DNA of 64,000 nt from Iris pallida (Eukaryota; Streptophyta; Magnoliopsida; Asparagales; Iridaceae): NCBI GenBank assembly GCA_029216955.1, contig JANAVB010003400.1, positions 18,906,492-18,970,491 on the forward strand, read 5' to 3'. Positions 47,351 to 58,439 of the stretch are shown piece after piece (position 1 is the first letter of the stretch; each line of letters opens with the position of its first letter). The notes under the pieces are model-generated. The model did no database searches. It was not told where the DNA came from and was given only the letters and a program-made list of their open reading frames with translations. The translations under genes were made by a program, and so were the position numbers.

Positions 47351-48933
47351 TTATTAGTAAAAGGAGCTATTGAAATAAAAATTTGTTGGTATGATCAATT
47401 GAATTCGGGGGGTTCTGCAGGTATTGGTCAAACCAGCCGTACCGAACTATATCATTCCGAACCGATGGGCTACCAGTCGAACAGAATATGGTCCGGTAAC
47501 AGTATTGTTAATATTAATACTAGTTTCAATAATATTGTAGATATTAATACTATTTTTAAGTTGTGAATTTAATTCTAATTTAAATGTTAAATAAAAAATT
47601 AATTTTAATTTTAATTTTAATATTAATATTAGTTTCAATAATATTGTAAATTTAAATTAATGGTAATTTCACTGTATTAGAAACTTAGCTGATATCACGT
47701 TGCTTGGGCTCGGTTAGTGTTCGTCTAAACTCGTACGCTAGAACTAGTCGAGCTCGATCCTTTCGCGTGCGTAATGTAAAAGAAGATACGTGATGATGGT
47801 AGTTATTAGTAAAAGGAGCTATTGAAATAAAAACTTGTTGATTTGATCAATTGAATTCGGGGGGTTCTGCAGGTATGGGTCAAACTGGCTGCACCGAACT
47901 ATATCATTCTGAACCGATGGGCTACCAGTCGAACATAATATGGTCCGGTAACAGTAGTGTTAATATTATTACTAGTTTCAATAATATTGTAGATATTAAT
48001 ACTATTTTTAAGTTGTGAATTTAAATCTAATTTAAATGTTAAATCAAAAATTAATTTTAATTTTAATATTAATATTAATATTAGTTTCAATAATATTGTA
48101 AATTTAAATTAGCAGTAATGTTATTGTATTAGAAACTTAGCTGATGTCACGTTGCTCGGGCTCGGTTAGTGTTCGTCTAAACTCGTACGCTAGAACTAGT
48201 CGAGCTCGATCCTTTCGCGTATGTAATGTAAAAGAAGATACGTGATGATGGTAGTTATTGGTAAAAGGAGCAATTGAAATAAAAATTTGTTGATTTGATC
48301 AATTGAATTTGGCGGGTTCTGCAGGTATAGGTCAAACCGACCGCATTGAACTATATTATTTTGAACCGATGGGCTACCAGTCGAACATAATATGGTCCGA
48401 TAACAGTAGTGTTAATATTAATACTAGTTCCAATAATATTATAGTTATAACAGTAGTGTTAAATCTCATTTAAATGTTAAATCAAAAATTAATTTAAATT
48501 TTAATATTAATATTAGTTTCAATAATATTGTAAATTTTAAATTAACAGTAATGTCACTGTATTAGAAACTTAGTTGATGTCACGTTGCTCGGGCTCGGTT
48601 AGTGTTCGTCTAAACTCGTACGCTAGAATTAGTAGAGCTCGAGCCTTTCGCGTGCGTAATATAAAAAAAGATACGTGATGATAGTAGTTATTAGTAAAAG
48701 GAGATATTGAATTAAAAAATTGTTGATTTGATTAATTGAATTCGGGGGGTTCAGCAGGTATGCGTCAAACCAGCCGCACCGAACTATATCATTCCGAACC
48801 GATAGGCTACCAGTCGAACAGAATATGGTCCGATAACAGTAATATTAATATTAATACTAGTTTCAATAATATTGTAGATATTAATACTATGTTTAAGTTG
48901 TGAATTTAAATCTAATTTAAATGTTAAATCAAG
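47351..48933. repeat. 450-bp tandem repeat, about 3.5 copies
   Basis: Units begin at 47351, 47803, 48255 and 48689 (452, 452, 434 and a partial 245 bp). Each has TTGGTCAAACC- and CGAACCGATGGGCTACC-type blocks, an AT-rich middle of TTTAATATTAATATTAG and a block CTCGTACGCTAGAA. Copies differ by scattered changes. The small - strand ORFs repeated in each unit are not evidence of coding. Confidence 0.92.
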
Positions 48934-49059
48934 CACCAAATTTTTTTATTTTAGTTCGCCCGCGGGAATATTTCCCTAATTCATGGAGTGCATGAATCTT
49001 TTCATTATGTACTTTTTTTCTTCTTTCGTTTACCCAACTTTTTTTTTCAATTCTTCGTC

Positions 49060-49390
49060 AATTTAACAAGGAGAACGACAATTCTCTGTCAATTTTAACA
49101 CGAAGAATGGCAATTCTCCGTTAATTTAACAAGGGGAATGGCCATTCGCCGTAATTTTAACAAAGTATTCAATTTGACTTAAATAAATATCGAGTACTAC
49201 CATTTTTCATGTGCTCCATGATTTTAACAAAGTATTCTCCGTGATATTAAAGCGGAGAATGGCTATTCTCCGTAATTTTAACACGGAGAATAGCCATTCT
49301 TCTGCATTCTAACACGGAGAATGACAATTTCCCGTCAATTTAACAAGGATAATGGTAATTCCCCATGATTTTAACACGAAGAATGGTGTT
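49060..49390. repeat. palindromic minisatellite block 2
   Basis: The same GGAGAATGGCCATTCTCC-based units as block 1, more diverged, with AATTTTAACACG spacers. It sits directly upstream of the small transcription unit. Confidence 0.85.
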
Positions 49391-49610
49391 GATGGGCGCA
49401 CTGGCCAGTGCTCCATTGGGCGCATCAGTACGAGGCGCATGGTGTTGACGAACGCATCTGCTGCATGGCCCGTCTGTTGAGTTTTCGAGGCATCGATGGC
49501 TCTCTGACTTGACAGAATTCGAAGGGGCAGATTCATTGGCATTAATGCAAATTCATTGAATTGAATTCGAAGTGACTGCCACTTGGCGCATGAGTACGAG
49601 TTGCCCTTGC

Positions 49611-49618
49611 CTATAAAT
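49611..49618 (+). promoter_or_regulatory. TATA box of small gene candidate
   Basis: CTATAAATGG at 49611-49620, about 60 bp before an ATG, the spacing expected for a short 5' leader. Confidence 0.5.
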
Positions 49619-49671
49619 GGCAATATGGAAGGGAGAGATTGTTCTCGTTTCACTTAGCTTTTTTTGTGGTG

Positions 49672-49887
49672 ATGGACTCGACCGATCCCCCGCCTTGGCA
49701 AGACGCTTTCCTGTGGATTGTTGATCTCCTCGTTCGAAGAAGCTTTGGTGGTGAAATCCTTCAGAAGACTGAGTTGCGCCGAGTGGACTGTTCGTGTTCG
49801 TGCACTTCATCGACTGTGTGCCATGATGTTGGTTACTGGGTTCGGGATCACCGTGGCCCAATTTTTGTTATGCTAGAAGAGCCATAG
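49672..49887 (+). CDS. small unknown protein, 71 aa, in MUL
   Basis: The ATG at 49672 opens MDSTDPPPWQDAFLWIVDLL. The C-terminal half has a Cys/Ser cluster (VDCSCSCTSSTVCHDVGYW) and ends IFVMLEEP. I do not recognise the family. Supporting context: a TATA box 54-61 bp upstream, a more GC-rich composition than the surrounding DNA, and an AATAAA signal at 50196-50201 after a 3' region holding three copies of a CGCCTAGCTGAG-type repeat (50049-50128). Palindromic minisatellites flank the unit on both sides. It may be a captured host gene fragment or a MUL-specific short gene, or a chance ORF. Start chosen as the only ATG close to the TATA box. Confidence 0.4.
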   Translation: MDSTDPPPWQDAFLWIVDLLVRRSFGGEILQKTELRRVDCSCSCTSSTVCHDVGYWVRDHRGPIFVMLEEP

Positions 49888-50195
49888 GCTGTCGAAGGTG
49901 CCTGTTGCATCCAAAGATCAGGGTCGGCGTGCCTCGATTTTTATTAGGCTGGAAGAGCCCCAGGATTTGGGTTGATTGCCAACCCACACTCTGTCGAAGC
50001 GCCCGCACGTTGACAAGAAAGTGATTCGCTCTGACGATGTACGGTGATGCGCCTACGCTGAGATACTAAAGTGATCGCCTAGCTGAGACACCAGAGAGAT
50101 GCGCCTAGCTGAGGCACCAGAGAAATGTTATGCTTTCTTCTTTATTGTAGGATTTTCTGTAGTGGTTTTGGACATGTAATAGACTTTCATATGTA

Positions 50196-50201
50196 AATAA
50201 A
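50196..50201 (+). terminator. AATAAA polyadenylation signal
   Basis: AATAAA in TATGTAAATAAAATTC, 309 bp past the stop of the small ORF, followed by a T/G-rich stretch. Confidence 0.45.
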
Positions 50202-50264
50202 ATTCAAACTTTTTGTGTCTCTATTCTTTGTTGTTTCGTTGTGCCAAGTGTTCTGTTGAGTTTC

Positions 50265-50640
50265 CTCGAAGAATGGCCATTCTCCGTCACTTTAACACGG
50301 AGAATGGCTATTCTCCGTTACTTTGACACGAAGAAAGGCCATTCTCCGTCAATTTTAACACGAATAATGGAAATTCTCCGTCAATTTAACAAGGAGAATG
50401 GCAGTTCTTCGTGATATTGACACAAAGAATGACTATTCTCCTGCATTTAATACGGGAAATGGCCATTCACCGTGATTTTAACACGAAGAATAGTCATTCT
50501 CCGAAATTTTAAGACAGGGAATGGCCATTCTACGTGATTTTTGAAACGGGGAGTGGCCATTCTCCTGCATTTTAGGACGGGAAATGGTCATTCTCCGTGA
50601 TTTTGACACAGAGAATGGTCATTCTCTGTGGTTTTAACAA
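50265..50640. repeat. palindromic minisatellite block 3
   Basis: About 12 units of the AGAATGGCCATTCT type with CGTCAATTTTAACACG-like spacers, on the downstream side of the small gene. Confidence 0.88.
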
Positions 50641-51079
50641 TATAAATATAATTCAAAAATAATTTTATTATAAAAGACAGAGCAGACGTTACAAAAGACG
50701 CAGACATAGAAGAATAAAAGACAAATAGATGATATAGAAAGAAGTTTTTAGCCCAATGATATTGTTGTTTTACAATGTCATTGCTAGGTTGGTAGTGTTA
50801 CATATTCGCTTGAAAGCAACTTCTTAGTCCATCCCAACCTCTTCATTGTAATCTTCTGGTGAATGTCATCGTCATTTTCTCTCGGTATTTCGAAGGGAGC
50901 AGTCATCAAGCACTTCATATAAAATGCCATGTACAAGAGGCAGATTTGATATCATTTTCATCCCACATTTTAAGAACATTATAACTCCACAAAACTTTAT
51001 TCCTAACCATTTGTTATAAAACAAATGAATATAATTCATTAGATAAAAGAAGGAAAAAAAAATTCATCGTCTTCCATCT
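50641..51079 (-). other. 3' flank of the Ulp1-like gene
   Basis: AT-rich DNA downstream of the gene on the - strand. No other feature recognised. Confidence 0.5.
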
Positions 51080-51875
51080 TTACCCATCAGAGTGGACTCC
51101 TTTCGACATTTGTTGCTTAATTATATTGTTGCACAATTTGGATTCTTCTTCATTGTGCTCTGAAGATGCAATCCATACAGCAACTTTGTATCTTTTCTTT
51201 TCTGAATCAAATTGCATATAACAAACATAACATAAAAAAAATATTGCTCTAAAAAGTGTAAGTATTTGACGACATATTTTCAAACTTACATTGAGATAAC
51301 GGAAGTCCAAACTACATCCGTATTTCATGAATAAAATTACAAAAATAGCATAATCAAATGTATTGTGTTGGTGGGAAACATTAGGATGACAAATTATAGA
51401 GAAAGTAGAAAAGTTGAACCTAGCATCTTTCAACTTCAAAATCTCTTCCTCGAGAAAGAGATCCAAATTTGAAAGCTACAATTACCAGAATAAAATATCT
51501 ATTAGTATACCGCGAATCTAGTATGCAATTCATAAAAATTTATGAATATGAACTTACTATTTCTTTTATGACTGCTTTGTTATAAATCGCCTCATCTGTA
51601 GATGCAAGGGTGTCCCAAATTACAACAGTATTTGTTTTAACCATAACTCTTGCAAAAGTATAGTGGTCAAACAAAAGAATGGGTATGTATATCTGAATCA
51701 GGATTAATTAGTTAAAATAAATTAATCAATTTTCAGATAAATTGGGATTAAAATTTAAACATAAATAGATTAATACCTCGTTACAAATGCTTAAAGATCC
51801 CATATAATCCTGGAAATATTTGTTCTTCTTCCATATTTCATGAAGTGGTTTGTTAGATGGAGGTAACGTTGCTCT
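51080..51875 (-). pseudogene. MUL Ulp1/SENP-like cysteine protease, catalytic exons
   Basis: SUMO-protease-like domain, C48 family, read from - strand exons. Exon 51777-51875 (PSNKPLHEIWKKNKYF) has AG and GT splice sites. Exon 51558-51692 reads IYIPILLFDHYTFARV, with the catalytic His, and TNTVVIWDTLAS, with the catalytic Asp. Exon 51290-51475 ends in HQHNTFDYAIFVILFMKYG, where the family has Q...DCGIFV, so Gln is kept but the nucleophilic Cys is Tyr (TGT to TAT). These three exons are multiples of 3 and join in phase. A last exon (about 51080-51201, ending KGVHSDG) does not join in phase with the simplest acceptor. Active homologues remove SUMO from proteins; this copy should be inactive. 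LAR2p separates these exons from the 5' half. Confidence 0.8.
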
Positions 51876-51969
51876 CTACATACACATCAATTAATACATT
51901 ACGAACGACAAACAAACGAGAAAATTATTAATGCATAATCATTAAAGAATAAAATGCTCACTCATCGTT

Positions 51970-52103
51970 AACTTTATTGGTAAATACCATATATTAGATA
52001 TGTTGATAGTTCTTCTCCGTTCCAACACGGTGAGAAGAGTAGAGACAAGGGTTACAATCTGAGTATCTCATTAAAAAAATCAGCAATGACGTTGAAGTAA
52101 AAC
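51970..52103 (-). other. MUL gene intron or exon remnant next to LAR2p
   Basis: Non-repeat MUL sequence up to the LAR2p junction. No protein block could be recognised with confidence. Confidence 0.4.
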
Positions 52104-53132
52104 AAATAACTGCTAATAGAATTGCATGTTAGAAGACTTAGCAGTTATGAATTTGCATTGGGCGGGAAGAACATGATTGGAAGTTGACTACCACCCTATC
52201 TATCGTAGACTCGCTCGCTACTGAGGAACGATATGTAGACTATATGCTATAGACTCGCTCGATACTGAAGAATAGTATATGGTGTTGTGACTCGCTACTG
52301 AGGTACTGTATCGGTATTTTCTTGACTTGACCCGGTAGTCATGCGACCATGAACTGTTCTTAAAACTGCATTCACCTAGATTTGGTTAGGCACCTTTATC
52401 CGTTAGGTACGAGTACTTTTGGTTTGGATACTTGTATCTGACCGTGGTTTGGAACAATAACTTGTCGCGGATTAGTTCGTCACATCTTGTCCTTGTTTGG
52501 TTATAGGTGTGACTTACTACTTCGATGAGAAGGTATTGAACCTTGTTGGGGTCCGGATACCATATTGGATTCATGGCATGGAAAGATACGTCACCGTGAA
52601 TTAGTTTACCATCTTCTGTCCTTGTTTGGTTGGGGAGATGGTACGCTCGTTCAGTAGGTGCGTATTGGACTATGTTATAATTCAATTAACTTTTATTTGA
52701 GCGATATTTATTCAGTTTATATGGCATGATATTATGTGTCTTGTTACGTCCCTCTGAGGACCTGGTTATATCTCTAGGTGTGTGATCTTGTCTTTCGCAG
52801 GTGTTCTAGCTCTAGCCGTGATCTTCGCTATTTCTTCGAGGATGATTGCACTTGGATCGTCTTCGCTTCGCTCGCCAAAAATTATTTCTTTTCTTATGTA
52901 TTTTTCCTTTACTTGTTGGTAGTGAATTTGTCTCCGCCCAACATATTGTATCAAGACAAATTCCTTCTCATTATATGATATCTTTTATCATTTATTTTGT
53001 GTGGATGAGATTAGTTATGGTTCTACTGCATTTTACAGCTTATGTATCCATACGAGGCCTATGTACTTCGTATGAATGCAGCTGGCATGTCTACGTTCTT
53101 AGTCCTACGTATTTTGGGACTGGGGCGTTACA
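52104..53132 (+). repeat. LAR2p 5' LTR, truncated
   Basis: The last 1,029 bp of the LTR. It differs from 57325-58353 by a small number of substitutions, suggesting a fairly recent insertion. It ends TGGGACTGGGGCGTTACA. Confidence 0.9.
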
Positions 53133-54273
53133 TATTTTTGTGGTGGCCCATACAGGTCAGATAAATTGTTTGGTTACTTTACCGTACCAAACAAGCCTGC
53201 GAATAGGATTAGAAGTCTAGGCTCTCATCCACATACTTGACCACTTTCCTAGATTTTATCTACCGTTTGACTCATCGACTGCATCCTGCTTGATTCCTTC
53301 TAACAAAATTCTTATCTTTCCTTCGTGCCTGCTAGAGATTGGTACTACTAGTTAGATGTCCCAAACACCCTTAGCTTAATTCTTTAAGTTGGGTAGAATA
53401 CCCCACACACCCTTGACCATTAAGGGAATACAAATGGTATTATCTATACCATAAAGACTAGAGGAGTTTAACCCATTTGGTCAACCAAACCTTGGTCAAT
53501 AAAACCGTAGAATGGTAGTATAGGAATAAACAAGACTTAGATCTTTATGACTCTTAGACTATTCATATTTGTTTTTATTCATCTACCATCGTGCCTATAT
53601 TTTTACTATCTAAACTAATGATGCTAGTGTAGCCTAGTTTTTGCAAGCTAAATTCTTTATCAAGCTTGTTCATGACATATGTTATTGGATGCATCCACTA
53701 AACGTATTGTCTACTCAGAACCGGTGCACGATGGTCTGATCAACCGAGAGCACTTTGGTTCGCTTTTATCTATCGTTTTACGTGGATGGGACATAGCTAA
53801 ACTTGTCCTCTAGAGTCTCATCCACGACTGCCTTGACAATTCTTTTGAAATTATTCGATCGTCCTTGAATCACGTATTCGTATTCGATAACGCCTCCTTC
53901 GAACTCGATATTGCTTTCGCCCTCACCTATTTTAGGAGGACGAAAGCGTCATACTAGAACGTCCTCTAACCTTCCTATCGGCTATGACCATTCTCACTCG
54001 ATGTTGCTATATCTTCATCCTAAACTATTCGACCCTATCAAGACCCTCTAATCGCTTAATTAAAGCGAATCTATTTCGTTCCCTTAATCGTAACCCTCAT
54101 TCATTACCCGTGACCATACCGTATCGTTTTTCTACGATCTAGATCGCGATTTCTTACGACATGATTTTGTGAAAACATTGTCATCGTTGGATCCCCATTG
54201 ATACCTCCTTGTGTCCTCTCATCCCCTACTAATTCTTAATTTCGAGGACGAAATTCTTTTAAGTTGGGTAGGA
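53133..54273 (+). other. LAR2p interior, non-coding, with primer site and purine tract
   Basis: It begins TATTTTTG then TGGTGGCCCATACAGGTC (53141-53158), a primer-site-like motif shared with LAR1. It ends with ATTTCGAGGACGAAATTC (54238-54255) and TTTTAAGTTGGGTAGGA before the LTR. No ORF of note lies between. Confidence 0.75.
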
Positions 54274-54916
54274 TGTAAAACCCCTAAATTTCTACTACTT
54301 ATTTTTTTATTAAATTTGAAACTGATTTAAAAATTTTGTATTGTACGTCACGTAGTCGTATTGTACGTCGTGTGCGAAAGTTCGTTATTCGAATTTGCTC
54401 GACGAGTGCGAATATGTGCGAGCATACATATTTTAGAAAAATATTTTCTATCATTTGTAGTTTCAAAATAATATACATAATAATTATTTTGCTATCGTAC
54501 CAAAGTTTCCAAGTTGGTATTTTAATTATTGTATTTATAAAAAGTCTTTCGTTTATAGCAGTTATTAATAATAAATAAATATTCTTCGTGCATAAATATA
54601 TATTTCATAAATATTTTACTAAGTTTATTTTTAAAATAATGTATTTTTGAAATTATTATTATAGTATTTTTGGAAAAACATATTTTAAAATTATTGTGAA
54701 AATTTAAACCTTGATTTAATTTTTGGATTATTTAAATAGATTAAATTAATATTTATATTTGGAATTTTATTTATTTGATTTTAAACTAAAGAGGTATAAT
54801 TTAAATAAGATTTGTATTTGGATTTGGATTTGGATTTGAATTAAATTATAGATTGAACTATCTAATTTGGATTTTAAATAAATCCCAATCCTATCTAATT
54901 GGGAATTCCCACATCC

Positions 54917-54925
54917 TATAAATAG
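54917..54925 (+). promoter_or_regulatory. TATA box of LAR2 LTR
   Basis: TCCTATAAATAGGCAGG, a near-consensus plant TATA box placed about 640 bp into the LTR, with a C/T-rich leader after it. Confidence 0.65.
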
Positions 54926-56147
54926 GCAGGTACTCCTCCAATTCATTATTTATTCCACAAATTTCCATAACCCAATCGTGCATCGTGTCCGTGTCTCCTA
55001 CCCCCATCCACTAATTATCCCTTGTACAAGTACATTTTCTCTCCTGTCCGACAATCCCGGACGTTCCTCTAGGCCGTGTAGGACACTCCCCGACACGGAC
55101 TCACCTAATTCTAATCCTAAACCTAGCCCTACCAATGACACCGTAGCCATCACCCTCACCATGGCTCGTCCCGACCCCTTCTGCCTGCACCGTACCCCTC
55201 CGCGACCGGCCAACGGCCCTCCACCACAACCATCAGCATACCCTCACCACCGTAGTCCTCCCCCGCCACCAAGAAACCCAGCACCACATAAATAAAAGAG
55301 AAAAAAAATTTTAAACACCACCACCACCATCTTACCTGTCGAACGCCGCGGCCAGCACCGCCCCGCTCGCAAACCGCCGGCGTCGCGCCAAACCGATCCG
55401 CCGTCGGATCTGTCCAAGCCCCGACCTCTCGCCGTCGCCGCCCTGTCCTCTACGGCGCCACCCGCCTCAACCACGCGCCGCCTCCGCTTCCTCTCCCACC
55501 GCCGGAGCGGTGAGCCTCCGCCCAGCCTCCAGCCAACACCACCACGAGCCCGGCTACCTCCACCAAAACCATCACGTTCGCCGATGCGACGAACTCCGAC
55601 CGCCAGCGCAAACCCTACGCCGCCTCCAGCCGCACCCAACTAAAACGTCCGCCGACGAGCCGCCGTAGCCTCCGCCCTGCTTCCCCTCTTCCTCGCCTCG
55701 CCGGACCCTCTCCCGAGTCTGCCGACCTCCGCCTACGCCTCCGCCGGACCACTGACTTCCCCGCCGCCCCTTCTTCCCTCCTCGATCCATCTCCTCCGCG
55801 AGCGGCGCACCGCCGCCTGGCCGACCCTCCGTCCATCTCACCCCTCTCCCTCTCTCCGTCCGTCGACCGAAACCCCGCCGACCCCGCTCTCCATTTCCTC
55901 CTCCGCCGTACGTGAACGGCGCCGCGACCACCACCTAAGCGTTCCCTCTCCGACTTCCCTCCCGATCTCCCCCAGCTCGCCGCCACCGCGCGTCCTGCCG
56001 ACCGCCGTCCCGACCTCCCGCTCCCTCTCTTCCCTCTTTCCCTTCTCTCTTCTACTCCTGCTTTTTTTTGTTTTGTTTTGTTTTTTTGTTTTTTTATGAG
56101 TACAATCACTGTCTCTCTCGGGAAGAACAGTGTAGATGGATAGATGG

Positions 56148-56148
56148 A

Positions 56149-56246
<98 letters not shown>
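56148..56246 (+). repeat. (TTA)n microsatellite, about 33 units
   Basis: Uninterrupted trinucleotide tract of about 99 bp inside the LAR2p LTR. It yields poly-Tyr and poly-Ile ORF artefacts. Confidence 0.95.
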
Positions 56247-56247
<1 letters not shown>

Positions 56248-58439
56248 GATTATCATTATCATTATTATAAGTATCATTATTATTTTATTATCATTATTAT
56301 TTTATTATCATTAAAATTATTATTTTTGTTATGTTTAATGTTAGTATATTGGTAGACATATGCAAAAAAATACCATATTTTTAGTATTATTATTCTTATC
56401 ATTTATTATTATAGCAGTATCATTATAGTTATTAAAATTATTATTGTGCCTTATAAATCAATATACGTTATTAAAATTTATTTAGTTGAATATCTAAATT
56501 ATATAATTATATATTTTCGTTAAAAATTTATTTACAAACTAGCATAGAATTACAGTGTTACCTAAAGATTATTTTTATAGTTCAAAAATATAGGACTGTA
56601 ATACCTTCTAAAAATTTGGGTTTAACCCCGTAATAATTTTCAAGGTTTTCATAATAATTTATTAAAAATTATTAAAATTTTAGTTTACAAATTTACTTGA
56701 TATTTTGACTATGTAACATATATTTTCAAGTATTTATCAAACATTATTTTTACTAATAAAATATAGTTTCCAGTATTAAGAATAGTTTTCTAAAATCGTA
56801 TAGATATTTTTATCTAATTTCTTCGATTATTTCTCCCTGTCCGTGACCAGTCCTATTCTCTCTATCCTCTCACCAATTCTGTCCAACCTTATGTCCACCT
56901 TAACTAATTTGACCGTCCTGAACCCAATGGGACCGTCCGTGCCGACATCAGAGGTCATCTTGCATAGTTGTTGCACCGAAGTCGCAGTTCGTGCCACCAT
57001 GATTATCGCAGCACACCAGACGTCCTACCAGGCAAGACACCTTGCCATTTGCTGTTTACTTATTTTAGCTCATATTTCATGCATTGTTTATTATTTTCTT
57101 TATGCAAATTAAACTGTGATACATGGCATAACCTGTTAGAACTTTCTGTTCATTTTTATTCTGCTATGTATTATTTTTCTCACATTAAACCTAGATTTAA
57201 GGGACCACCTTTGTGTGTTGCTTTCATGGCCTTGACACATTTATTCTACGTTGTTGTGTGTCGTATATAGGACTCAGACATGCGTGATTGGCTGGCCACC
57301 AGTACGTATAAGTCGTGCGTTAGGAAATAACTGCTAATAGAATTGCATGTTAGAAGACTTAGCAGTTATGAGTTTGCATTGGACGGGAAGAACATGATTG
57401 GAAGTTGACTACCACCCTATCTATCGTAGACTCGCTCGCTACTGAGGAACGATAGGTAGACTATATGCTATAGACTCGCTCGATACTGAGGAATAGTATA
57501 TGGTGTTGTGACTCGCTACTGAGGTACTGTATCGGTATTTTCTTGACTTGACCCGGTAGTCATGCGACCATAAACTGTTCTTAAAACTGCATTCACCTAG
57601 ATTTGGTTAGGCACCTTTATCCGTTAGGTACGAGTATTTTTGGTTTGGGTACTTGTATCTGACCGTGGCTTGGAACAATAACTTGTCGCGGATTAGTTCG
57701 TCACATCTTGTCCTTGTTTGGTTGTAGGTGTGACTTACTACTTCGATGAGAAGGTATTGAACCTTGTTGGGGTCCGGATACCATATTGGATTCATGGCAT
57801 GGAAAGATACATCACCGTGAATTAGTTTACCATCTCCTGTCCTTGTTTGGTTGGGGAGATGGTACGCTCGTTCAGTAGGTGCGTATTGGACCATGTTATA
57901 ATTCAGTTAACTTTTATTTGAGCGATATTTATTCAGTTTATATGGCATGATATTATGTGTCTTGTTACGTCCCTCTGAGGACCTGGTTATCTCTCCAGGT
58001 GTGTGCTCTTGTCTTTCGCAGGTGTTTTAGCTCTAGCCGTGATCTTCGCTATTTCTTCGAGGATGATTGCACTTGGATCGTCTTCGCTTCGCTCACCAAA
58101 AATCATTTCTTTTCTTATGTATTTTTCCTTTACTTGTTGGTAGTAGATTTGTCTCAGCCCAACATATTGTATCAAGACAAATTCCTTCTCGTTATATGAT
58201 ATCTTTTATCATTTATTTTGTGTGGATGAGATTAATTATGGTTCTACTGTATTTTACAGCTTATGTATCCATACGAGGCCTATGTACTTCGTATGAATGC
58301 AGCTGGCATGTCTACGTTCTTAGTCCTACGTATTTTGGGACTGGGACGTTACAAAGATGATATTATTTCGCTAAGAAAAGAAACGAATAGATTAGGAAAA
58401 AAACTGTTAAAATGAAATGAAAACTCATATAACTTACTC

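Larger units (their letters stand above)
52104..58353 (+). mobile_element. LAR2p: large non-autonomous gypsy-like element
   Basis: The 5' LTR is truncated (52104-53132, matching 57325-58353 with a constant offset of 5,221 bp). A 1.14-kb non-coding interior (53133-54273) follows, then a complete 3' LTR (54274-58353, about 4.08 kb). It has the same termini as LAR2m. No gag or pol domain could be read. It interrupts the MUL gene. The first 3 kb of the 5' LTR are missing, so target duplications cannot be tested. Confidence 0.9.
54274..58353 (+). repeat. LAR2p 3' LTR
   Basis: TGTAAAACCCC to GGGACGTTACA. It has a TATA box at 54917-54925, a GC-rich leader block (54950-56060) with Pro/Arg-rich spurious ORFs on both strands, a (TTA)n tract and the ACTCGCTCGCTACTGAGG blocks near the 3' end. 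Confidence 0.9.

Noticed and set aside
52382..52980. Small ORFs repeated at 57607-58199
   Set aside because: They are duplicated because both are LTR copies of LAR2p; no known domain.
55244..56277. Gly/Arg-rich - strand ORFs of 120-220 codons
   Set aside because: GC-rich LTR leader plus a (TTA)n tract read as poly-Ile; no domain, and not kept in LAR2m.
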